Source: Telmatactis stephensoni (taxonomy: Eukaryota > Cnidaria > Anthozoa > Actiniaria > Isophelliidae). From it: a stretch of DNA of 64,000 nt. The stretch is from positions 172,001 through 236,000 of the forward strand of contig JALIZF010001650.1 in assembly GCA_029948255.1 (NCBI GenBank). The letters run 5' to 3'. The position numbers and the translations under genes are program-made. The notes under the pieces were generated by a model that had not been told where the DNA came from, did not search any database, and worked only from the letters and a program-made list of their open reading frames with translations. Positions 55,361-64,000 of the stretch are shown one piece after another. Numbering within the stretch: the first letter of the stretch is position 1; each line of letters opens with the position of its first letter.

Positions 55361-55476
55361 CGCTTATGTGATCCCCGCCGCTAAAGTGATCCCCGCCACT
55401 TAAGTTATCCCCAAATGACCGCTTAAATGATCCCCGCCGCTTAAATGATCCTCATTTGCCGCTTAAATGATCCCTG
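55361..55476. repeat. CCGCTTAAATGATCCC tandem repeat
   Basis: About six degenerate 16-18 bp units (CCGCTTAAATGATCCCCG, with CTAAAGTGATCC and TTAAGTTATCC variants). Confidence 0.85.
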
Positions 55477-55499
55477 GAGAAAAAATAGGATCTGGACCC

Positions 55500-56325
55500 T
55501 CGGGACTGGAGTTCACCGAATCACCGAGTCAAATCCGAGTCCGAGTCAAATCCGAGTCCGAGTCAGAAGGTCGAGTCAAGATTAAAATATCTAAAAATTG
55601 ACCTTTAATAGCAGGCATACATTGCTAATATATCAACTCATGTTTGTCAAAAGTTTTAAGAAAGAATCAAGTAAACAACAACAAACTTCGACGCCGCCAT
55701 TTTGTGGTTGCCACAGAAAGCCCAACACTGAAAACAACTCTGTTTACTTGGTGAGGAAAGGATGACAAGACGACTAGCCTGCTCCCTGAAGCATTTAAAA
55801 TGTGTCAAAGAAAGGAGCGAAACCAGCATCCTTAAGATGATTTCGAGTTTCTGTATCAATTAATCAATCAATTAATCTGACATTGCAAGCTTGAAACTTG
55901 CCAGCCTAAACACGGCATTCATCATAATTCGTGCCAGTTTTATCAGTACGAGCGTGTAACCAGGTCTAAATTGTTGGATCTGTTCCACAAAATATTCGCT
56001 CCACAGCCTATTGCTTTTGCAGCGGCAATGTGAAATATTACATTGTAGCTGGGATTTCAGTTGTTCATTTTAGCTGGGAGTTTTTCAGTCTGGTGTTCAG
56101 TTCTCATCGATAATACTACTGAATCGGATTATGATGTAAAACATTAAATAAATAGAATGTAAAACTTTCCTTCAGCTTATCAGATAAACATGATGTAAGT
56201 CTTCAAATCATCAATGTTTTTTTTTTGTTTTTTTGTTTTTTATCTTGACTCGGCCTTTTGACTCCGACTCGGCTTTGACTCGGACTCGGATTTGACTCGG
56301 AAAATGAATTTACTCGGGACTGTGG
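55500..56325. mobile_element. Inverted-repeat element with CGAGTC-rich ends
   Basis: The left end CCGAGTCAAATCCGAGTC (repeated) and GGTCGAGTCAAGATTAAAA pair with TTTTTATCTTGACTCGGCC and GACTCGGATTTGACTCGG at the right. Interior has no ORF of note. Confidence 0.75.
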
Positions 56326-58400
56326 ACCACAAATGTTGTAAGTGTGTCTTTTTATCGTTTCTCATTTATGACAAGACTACATAGCAACAACCAAACCGAG
56401 CAATCTTTATTTAATGAAAAAGATGATTTTTAGTTTGAAAAGTCTAAAAACAATTTTTTTAAAGAATAATTTTGATCAGTATCAGCAATGCCTGTATAAA
56501 GTTGCTAACCAATACAATAACATTAAATTACTCACTAAACATGTCTTATATATATATATATGAGTCTTTTTGTACCATGTTAACATATCTAACTGGTTTC
56601 TTTGTGCAGTCAGTGAAACTGAATACAAGAGGTTTTTAACGTTTAACAATGTATATATATATAATATATGTTTTTCAAATGAACTAGGTGTGCTCTTCTA
56701 CTAAGACTATAATATAAAAATTAGGTACTACCTAATAGCGGAGCTCCCATTTCTATGTTCTTGATTCAAATGAATTGGGATTCCTGTGTTAATTGCCCTT
56801 ATTGTAAAGGTCTTGAAAGATGAAAAAGTTGAAATGAAGATTATGAAAATGAAAATTAAGGCATTTGCTTTGGTTTGTATATACTCTCTCCCTTTGGTCT
56901 CCTGTGAATTGTATGGGCTTGTAAGCTTGAAGTGACCTTTATTATAGTATATTTCAATATTCAGATACACTGTCAGATTTCATAATTGACTTTGTAGTGG
57001 ATCATAATTCTCAGGAATAGAAAGCAAAAATCTCCAAAACCTTATTTCATTGATACAAATAATTAACCCTTTTCAACATCCTGGATATTGCAGAACTACA
57101 TCTCTTGATTTGCTTGTTTTCACTATATTGTGACATCTTGGTTTTTTTTTTTTTGTGGTTTAGTGTTGTTGTTGTTTTGTTTTGTATTTTTAATGACACA
57201 CTAGGTGAATACTTGTCTCTTCCAGATTACACTGATAATACAATTTAAAGTGATGATAAAAACAGCTACTTGACACAACAAGAAAACAAGGAATTACTGA
57301 AGTATTTTCAATTTGCATTTACTAGTAAGGTCTCATATGGGCTCAAGGAGCAACTTCATGCTCAATGGTAAAACAACTCTATTTTGCATGCAAATTCTTT
57401 CCTTTTTCCTGTCATTAGTCAATCAGTTTCATTAAATTCCAGACCGTTCCAAACTTGAACTGTATATACACATTATCCGGGTTGAAATGAGTTCAAAATC
57501 AATTTTTTATAAATTTTATTATTAAAAGTAGTGCAAAAAGTTCACTGTAAAACAATGTCATTATACATTTATTACTTGAGGATTTGTCTAAACTTAGCCA
57601 CAGCTCAACGTGCATAAGCGTCTATTTTTTCAAAGTCATCAGTCCCAAATAAAAGATAAATGATCAAATATAGGTACAACGGACTTTTTGACATCAGATT
57701 TTTTTCTCTCAGGGTCTTGAAGTGCTTTCCTTGTTGTCTTTCGAAGCGTAGTCCTCAGTCCTTGTTTCACACTCGATGCAGACGATTCTTAATTTTCAAC
57801 TTTGGCTAGATTTTTAAGCAGCTTTACTGAAGGCATCTTCACGAAACGAAGAATACACAATCCTCAATGACTCATTCCTTATGAGAAGTTTTTTGAAGCT
57901 ACGAATCCAACTAAAAAGTCGTCCAGTTTTGTAAATGTTCTCTGTGTCCTTCGTCTTTCAAGCAGTTTTTGAAACAACACCGGGCCCGAAAAAAATTCAA
58001 ACGTACGTTTTTTTTTGCTTTAACTCGTCAAGATTAGCACCGATTAATGATCATGAAAATCGCTAAATTTTTACGAGGTTTTCAGAATGATATTTTTAAG
58101 TTTTGCAAGTTTAAAACAGCAAGGAAACTTGTAAATTTTCAGTTTTCAAAGTGTCAGCGCGCGTCAAGTTGGCGCCAAAAAGCAATCAGCCAATCAGCAT
58201 CGCGATGGACGACGGGTACGGACGGACGGAAGTGACGTATACTCAAGCCATGAAAAATCAACTGGATGGGTTACCATTTTTTCTTAGGTATGGTGCTCCG
58301 CTCGCGCGGGCCAAAGGCCCGCGTGGGAGCTCCACTATAAAAATATATCAACAGCTGAGTTTCAGTTTTTGGATTTTAATTATATATCCATATCTATATA
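56326..58400. other. No gene seen
   Basis: AT-rich, with (TA)n at about 56552 and 56650. GCGGAGCTCCCA at 56739 and GCTCCGCTCGCG ... GGGAGCTCC at 58290-58334 may be repeat ends. No recognisable protein. Confidence 0.35.
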
Positions 58401-58403
58401 ACT

Positions 58404-59300
58404 CTAATCTGAATCAAGGTTCAGAGGATGAGACTCCTCATACATACATTTTTCGCAGACCTCCTGTTCTGTAGAGTAATACACCAGTGAGCATCCGATT
58501 TCATGCACCCCACTAGAAACATTCTCGTACTCTTTGTTACATCTGGGGCATGTCTCAGTCGTTATCTTTCCCTCGCCATACTTCTGTTTCATTGCAGTCA
58601 CTGGGTTTACATCCAAGCTGTAGTAGTGGATTTCAGCTTCATGGCCAAGAAGAATCATGTCTTCTTTCTTATTTTCTGATTCTCTTCCGCTGGTGGAATG
58701 CAGAGTTACTATTCTGAGGCCAGCGCTTCCAGTTGATGAGATTATTGCAATGTCTATATCAAGCATATTGGACATTGCCCATACAATGATCCAGTCAGCC
58801 CATTCACCATCCTTTCGCATTCGTGTCAAATATGAGTTCCATCCACGATGATTTATGAACTGGGAATAGTGTGTACCATCTGGTGTTTGGGGATGGTCAC
58901 GTAGGTACGTCGTAACATTTTCTCTCAAGCTCGTATGGGGCTGGTGAGGTCGACCTAGCCTCCTCAGTTGATTGCTTACAGCATGAAAAAAGCAGTTTCC
59001 ATCCATCGGCGTTTCTCCACGATAGCAAAGGCCTGTGTCTTGGACTTGCTGATCTAATACCTTCTTGTTATGAACTGCCATGTTGGAAGGATTACGGAAC
59101 ACTCCCTGAAGTGAGCAGCAGTCATCAGGAGGAGCTGAAACCAAGATGGGAAGGTCTAGTAGGTCATTTGCCATTTCATCTCGTAAATGTGTTGTCTCTG
59201 AGTCTAAAACATTTGCTCCTATAAACTTCGACTGAAAAAGTTTTTTAATAGTTGCACACATGAAAATGCCACAGTCAACATCGTTAGTTTGCTTTGGCAC
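58404..59300 (-). pseudogene. Ginger transposase C-terminus: end of Ulp1 domain, OTU-like protease and Cys-rich tail
   Basis: Starts with the catalytic-cysteine block of a C48/Ulp1 peptidase, PKQTNDVDCGIFMC. An OTU-like cysteine protease follows: DGNCFFHAVSNQL (Asp, Cys), SQFINHRGWNSYLTRM, EWADWIIVWAMSNMLDIDI and EIHYYSLDV (His). The tail has two CxxC pairs (CPRCNKEYENV, CEKCMYEES). The OTU catalytic residues are all present. Ulp1 removes SUMO and OTU removes ubiquitin in cellular relatives; their role in the transposon is unknown. It is separated from the preceding Ulp1 half (59431-59856) by a frame break near 59300-59430. Confidence 0.8.
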
Positions 59301-59430
59301 ATCTTTGAAAACGTTTTCCGTCCAGTTGCTTGGATCTAGAGTCTCACTTTGTAAATTTTCAGGACAATTCTCACACTCTTTTGCAATAAACTGTGACTTG
59401 AGCTTTGAAAATACTTTAGTATAAGTCTGT

Positions 59431-59856
59431 TCACTTCAAAGAATCGTATATAGTCATAGAAAGTTTGAGCAAGCAAAGCACTACTAACAGCCAGTGCTCT
59501 AATTCTGGAATGTGCACGGGAATTACAACTTTTTCGATTCCGTCATCGAGCTTCCTGTTATTTATGAATTTTCGATATATTGGTACATCCGTGTTACTGT
59601 TTCTATCCAGTGATGGATAAAAAAATGTGCTCGCTGTAACAGCGTTAGGGTGGGGACAGATCTCAGCTACGTAGGTAGTGTATAGGTTAACGGTTTCAAT
59701 ACTGAGTTTCTTGGTATTTATAATCTCAAAAAGGACACTGTCAAGAACACTTTCACCTACACTTTCCCGTACTTCCATGCTCTGCATCTTATCTGTTCTA
59801 AACAAAACAGAAGATTCTTGTTCCAGGTACATGGACATCTTTTTTGTCACTTCCAC
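59431..59856 (-). pseudogene. Ginger transposase: N-terminal half of Ulp1-like protease domain
   Basis: Contains VVIPVHIPELEHWLLVVL, with the catalytic His before Trp of C48 peptidases, and TIYDSL with the Asp. The partner Gln/Cys block lies in another frame at about 59270-59300. Preceded by a helical region that includes FFYPSLDRNSNTD. Confidence 0.72.
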
Positions 59857-59913
59857 TGCTTTTTTCTGATTTAGGCCTGATTTGACTAGAGATGCCTTCT
59901 TTTCTGCTTTTAG

Positions 59914-60365
59914 TTACCTGTTTGATTCTTCCTCGATTGTAAGAGATGTGATATCATTTACAGAGAACCATTTGCACATTTCTTTTCCTGTGTTGGGATC
60001 AGTATACTTTATGTTATAACGATGCTTGTTATGATTTGTTTTCTGGATTTCACCTTCAGCGTTCGTCTTTAGTGTAAGCTTTTTGCCTGTCTTTTTTGCA
60101 GATGTTTTTTTAACTACCCTTACTAGAACCGTTTCTCCTGTGTCGTAAAGGGATGGTGGGGATTTTAACAAGTTTCGTCTGATTATATTCTGCGCTGCCT
60201 TTTTTGAAGCCTTTGATGCCCTGTCTCTGATTAGATCTTGAATAGATCTCCACTTCTCAAAATCATCTGGGGTTGGCTTATCAAATTGAACTGCATCGCC
60301 TGTACCTGTTTGTTGCAGCGTTTCTTCGTCAATCTCAAACCAAGACTCTCCTTCAACATAGTTGA
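59914..60365 (-). pseudogene. Ginger transposase: linker and GPY/F-like DNA-binding module
   Basis: Open frame including EGESWFEIDEETLQ, DRASKASKKAAQNIIRR, YDTGETVLVRVVKK, NKHRYNIKYTDPN and CKWFSVNDITSLT. The D-x-VLVR ... YxIKY ... W-x-SVxDIT pattern corresponds to the C-terminal SH3-like module after Gypsy-type integrases. In a different frame from the catalytic core. Confidence 0.65.
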
Positions 60366-60742
60366 TTTTTTAAGGTATTAGGGGTTCGCCCAAAATAAAC
60401 CTCAAATGCACAGGCTAGTCCCAGGGATCGATGCGGTGATTCATTGTATAGCCTTTGATATAAAGGCAAGTTTTGCACCCAATTCATACAATTATCGCCA
60501 GTAGGATTCATCATATCGAAACGCAATTTTTCTTTCCATGTTCTATGAGAGCGTTCGTCTTTTCCTTGTGTCGTTGGTGTGTAGGCAGAGCTACGAATGA
60601 TTCTCACTCCTAGTTCTCTACATACACGGTTAACTGTGCCTTTGAACTCCGTTCCCTGACCGCTTTGTAGAATTTCTGGGACACCATGATCAGAATATAT
60701 ATTTATCAATTCCAGTGAGACGACTGCTGCCTTTTTAACTCG
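60353..60742 (-). pseudogene. Ginger integrase core, second half, with altered catalytic Asp
   Basis: Reads INIYSDHGVPEILQSGQGTE, where the family has QSDxGTEF: the second catalytic Asp is Gly (GGT). The third residue, Glu, is kept in GKDERSHRTWKEKL. The segment is separated from the first half by an 830 bp insertion. Confidence 0.8.
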
Positions 60743-61575
60743 TGGATCGAGTTATTGTGGGGAGTCGAATGTCACTCACTCAGACGTAGACAAACCACAG
60801 GTAGCCCAAGCTGACCATTTGAGGGTTTTTCACGATATTTAGATCATTAAATTCCTAGTATTACACCGTATTAGTACAAGCTATTTCAGGAGCCAACCAT
60901 CGACGTAACGAAGCAAGTTTAGAAGTTTAGACATGACTTGTGCAATAGAATATTGCACTGCAGTCGATAGCCAGACTTTGTACATCACTATCAAGCGACA
61001 AAAATCTCCTCAAGTTCAACATCAAAGTAATCCAAGCTTTTAGTGTTCGTACTCTATTATCACAAGAGTCAAAGTAGTCATAAGTTAAACAAACGCCGGA
61101 AAACATTTTATGAAAGCCGTCGTCGTGAGCGCCGTGAAGGTCTCGAGTCCGCTAGCCGAAACAGCAACAAAAAGGCGTATTGAGTTAGTTTATTGGCTTA
61201 GTGTTTTTGTAAAGTAATTTCTTTTATATTTATAGCGACATTTTGCTACAGAGCACAGAGAGAAGAATTTTTGCATTTGTTTTGTAACCACACTCTGACA
61301 ATAAATATACAAAATTCACCAGGCGAAATCATACAACTTCTGGATGGTCCAATGGATATGCCCTTCGCTTCACAAGCGAGAGGTCCGGGGTTCAAATCCC
61401 GGACGGGAGGTTAATTTTTTTTTCACTTTTTTTTCTTTTTGACAGATTTTTTTTTCATTTATAGCTAATGACTCTTTCTTCGCTAAAGAAATTATTGATT
61501 TGGATTTTTGTCTTCAAATGAAAACTCGTTATTTTACTAAAATATATTGTTTGGGCTTCCTGTGGTCATTTCGGT
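60743..61575. mobile_element. Insertion inside the Ginger integrase, with tRNA-like sequence
   Basis: Splits the integrase core between 61575 and 60742. Near its ends are CCACAGGTAGCCCAAGC (60789) and the inverted TTTGGGCTTCCTGTGGTC (61551), so it is probably an inverted-repeat element. AACTCGTGGAT and ATCCACGAGTT occur at the junctions but inverted. Interior has no ORF except the tRNA-like stretch. Confidence 0.6.
61337..61410 (+). tRNA. tRNA-like sequence, anticodon CAC by position (possibly a pseudogene or SINE head)
   Basis: A-box-like TGGTCCAATGGATA and B-box GGTTCAAATCC. The anticodon stem TTCGC/GCGAG encloses a 7-base loop TTCACAA (CAC, Val). The acceptor arm CTTCTGG/ACGGGAG pairs with G-T wobbles and one mismatch. 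The T stem has one mismatch (or an extra G). A T(9) run follows at once, a good Pol III terminator. Imperfect arms and the position inside a mobile insertion favour a tRNA-derived element over a working gene. Confidence 0.5.
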
Positions 61576-61944
61576 CAATCCACGAGTTACTTCGCCATTG
61601 GCGGTTTGATTGCTTTCAAGAGGGCGCAGGTGTAAATATCTACTAAAAATGTCGATGACCGATAAAATGTATTTGTAAGTCCTGCCGTCAGTTGTTATCG
61701 GTAGACTGATCATATCCACAAGATCTATTTGATTTCGTTCTTGTACTGTCTTCGCTGTTATTGGACAGAGAGGTGCCTTATTCTTGAATGTGGGTCTTAG
61801 TTTTTGTTGTTCTTTCATACTGTTCAGTACCTTGTGAATTGTCTTTTCTGGAGCACCTTCATAAATATTTAGCATGTTTTTTCTGATCTTTCTAGCCCCT
61901 TCCCCTTTAGTTTGTTGGTAGTAGTTCTTTACTAGACTCCCCAT
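61537..61944 (-). pseudogene. Ginger integrase N-terminal region and first catalytic Asp
   Basis: Helical N-terminal domain (GSLVKNYYQQTKGEGARKI, GAPEKTIHKVLNSMKEQQ), then CPITAKTVQERNQIDLVDM with the first catalytic Asp, then YKYILSVIDIFSRYLHLRPL. After ANGEVTRG the sequence enters the insertion. Confidence 0.82.
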
Positions 61945-62124
61945 CTCTGATTTCTTCAGTACAATTTTTCCTGTTGCCTTTTCTACTATTTTTTCATTTT
62001 TTTTTCACCATCTCTCGGATCATTGACCAGTCGAAGCTCATACGTGCCGCTTTTCCATTTGCGATATACTTTTTGATGTAATAACGGATTGGATTTCTTG
62101 GGCCACTCGCTGAAGGTTCATTTG

Positions 62125-62869
62125 TTTTGCAAAATTTCCTCTAATTTTTCGTATACATCATTGGGAAGACTGCTTTTTCTAGTCTTTTTTTCTTTCTTAG
62201 GAAGACCACCCTGTAAAGAAATAATTATTATAATGATAAAATGAAATAAGTAGGGCAATTTATATTGTGTGATATCTCTATTAAGCGGACACCTTCGGGA
62301 TCTTGCCTGGTGTCTGCTGAATGGACAGTTCGAACTTTCTAAGAAACGTGTGCATCATGGATGTACGGCCATATCACAAATGAGAAAATCACACAAATAT
62401 TTGTAAATACAACTGCATATTGAAAGGCAATGTACTAGTAAATATTAGTAGAAACTCCACGGGAATATGGACAAATAGCATATATTAAGAGAAGAGTTTT
62501 TTCAATGACGAGCAATAATGGCGAAAAGCACGGCAAAAACTAGACTGTCGTGCAAATTTTAATTCAAATTGGCGTTCTAGATTAACACTTTGATTCCACG
62601 TTCATCCAAAACTACTTACAAACAACTTTTTCTGACAGAAATGATTTTAGTTTTGTAAAACAGCTATTCTTTGACTCAGGAGTTTTTGTCGTTCACTGCT
62701 CGAACTTGAAAAAAAAAAATCCCCTCTTAAATACAAAATAGATGTTCAAACTTACATTTTTGTCAGCTCGGTTTGAATTAGATTCTGAATCCGATTCAAG
62801 AGACACAGAATTAGCGATCAAAACGCTAATGCAAATTATAATATAAAACCTTGTGGTGAAAAAGTGCAT
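62125..62869 (-). pseudogene. Ginger transposase first exons
   Basis: Exon 62869-62756 (38 codons from ATG, donor AAT|GTAAGT) joins in phase 0 with an exon starting at 62210 (acceptor CTTTACAG) that reads GGLPKKEKKTRKSSLPNDVY up to a stop near 62120. The first exon, MHFFTTRFYIIICISVLIA..., looks like a signal peptide or membrane anchor, which is unexpected for a nuclear transposase. The region 61945-62120 continues in other frames with breaks. Confidence 0.5.
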
Positions 62870-64000
62870 ATCTAGATCTTTACTGTACTAACTAACTAAA
62901 ACTAACCAAAAAAGTAATAAGCTAGTAGTACAAAGATACGCTACAGCTGCTGACTCAAATCAGTAAACTGTGAGTGAAAGGTCACAATCGCCAGGACATG
63001 TACTTCCGGTTGAATAAATTTATTTTGCCGTTAGAAAATAGACATGTACTTCCAATTGAATGACTTGAAAGATTTTTAATATAACAATACCCCACTACTT
63101 ATAAAAAGAATCAAAAGAAGAAAAGAAAATCAATAGAGAAGAAAAGAAAAGAGATAAAAGAATAAAATAACCCCCGAAAACAGTCTTTTGCCGCCTATTC
63201 TAAAGTTTTTAGTATTTTTAGTTTTTAGTTTGTTCTACTGGCTCACGATTTTGATAAGAATGTACTGAAATTTTGTACATTTAATAATATTTAACAAATC
63301 AGATTGCAGGATTTGTTAGTGATTTCAAAATGGATATAATTAACAGTGAAATTATTGGCAGGAATGCAAAGAAATATAGGAAAATTAGAAAAAAATGTTT
63401 GTTCTTATTTGAAAATGCTTTCTAGTAGAACCAGCAATCGCCAACGGTGTGATCGACCACTGGAAATTCTCCACAAACATTACAGAAATCTGCCAAATCA
63501 CAACTCAAAAAGAACTTGTGTACATCGCTAAAAGCTATATCTGGCTGTGCATGCAAAATAGCACAAGATTATTTTATTCTAAGTGGTATGAACTCACCCC
63601 ATAATCTGACAAGCTCTCAATAGTTGCCCATGCTTGCATGGGTTTTCTCAGTTCGTTCAGAATGTCTTTGTAAACTCAATGTTTGTCAACCAACTTGCAA
63701 GATCTTTCGCTCAAGCAGAAATATTTATAGAACAATAGCAACTTTTGACTATAAAAGGCAGATCTTTCTTGAAATACATACTTTCTTGAAATCGTCCAAA
63801 AGTAATCAAACAAACCTCGGCCAATTTCGTAACCATCCGATGCCTCCCGAATACATGACTTCGTGTCAACTTCATTCTCCCATCGTAAGAGTTTACGGAC
63901 TTACACAGGTGATGGCATTATGGTTGCTTGGCTACTAAGCCAGCAACCACAAAAAAGTTATTTGGAAGGCATGTTCGAAGAAAGCCCGATTCTGCTCGAT
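62870..64000. other. No gene seen
   Basis: AT-rich, with A/G-rich runs at 63110-63180. Short reading frames only, without recognisable similarity. Confidence 0.4.

Larger units (their letters stand above)
58401..62869 (-). mobile_element. Ginger1-like DNA transposon, decayed; limits not defined
   Basis: Minus-strand transposase with Gypsy-like integrase and C-terminal Ulp1 and OTU protease domains, the defining set of the Ginger1 group. No terminal inverted repeats or CCGG-type duplication could be found, so only the coding extent is given. Confidence 0.7.

Noticed and set aside
61337..61410. Functional tRNA-Val gene
   Set aside because: T-stem and acceptor mismatches and location in a mobile insertion make a tRNA-derived or pseudogene reading more likely; kept only as tRNA-like.

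Overview
The window is animal genomic DNA: genes with introns and consensus GT/AG splice sites, a vertebrate-like formin, low gene density and a very dense, nested set of DNA transposons. The mix (Polinton/Maverick, Ginger-type integrase with OTU and Ulp1 proteases, PIF/Harbinger, piggyBac, EnSpm-like Tnp2, foldback MITEs) fits a marine invertebrate, most likely an anthozoan cnidarian (coral or sea anemone). This is inferred from family content, not from a marker gene.

Layout. 1-5.1 kb: minus-strand formin of the FMN1/FMN2/Cappuccino type, running off the left edge. 5.3-9.97 kb: a cluster of foldback MITEs, one nested in another, then a 5'-truncated LINE tail. 11.3-25.7 kb: a cysteine-rich DDE-type transposase gene (plus), possibly with an MBD-like first exon, between inverted repeats. 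Its coding exon is split by a 2.63 kb foldback element with about 1 kb arms, and its right arm carries a near-intact piggyBac element. 25.7-29.1 kb: minus-strand five-exon SAM-domain gene whose last exon is split by an 825 bp TTAA-flanked element. 29.2-32.4 kb: decayed Tnp2-like (EnSpm/CACTA) transposase pseudogene.

32.4-51.1 kb: an 18.7 kb Polinton/Maverick bounded by 217 bp inverted repeats and a 6 bp target duplication (GATAGT). It carries a packaging ATPase, retroviral-type integrase, protein-primed-type DNA polymerase B (broken), small virion-like proteins and a GRF zinc-finger protein. Three less expected genes are a secreted/membrane LRR protein with a mucin-like stalk, a spliced RING-finger protein and a small MGC-type lipid-anchor protein. 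No major capsid or adenain-like protease was recognised. A 4.06 kb PIF/Harbinger element (transposase plus Myb-like protein, convergent) sits inside the polymerase gene.

51.1-58.4 kb: intergenic DNA with MITEs and short tandem repeats. 58.4-62.9 kb: a decayed minus-strand Ginger1-like transposon whose integrase is followed by both Ulp1-like and OTU-like cysteine protease domains. It is interrupted by an insertion carrying a tRNA-like sequence. The last 1 kb holds no recognised gene.
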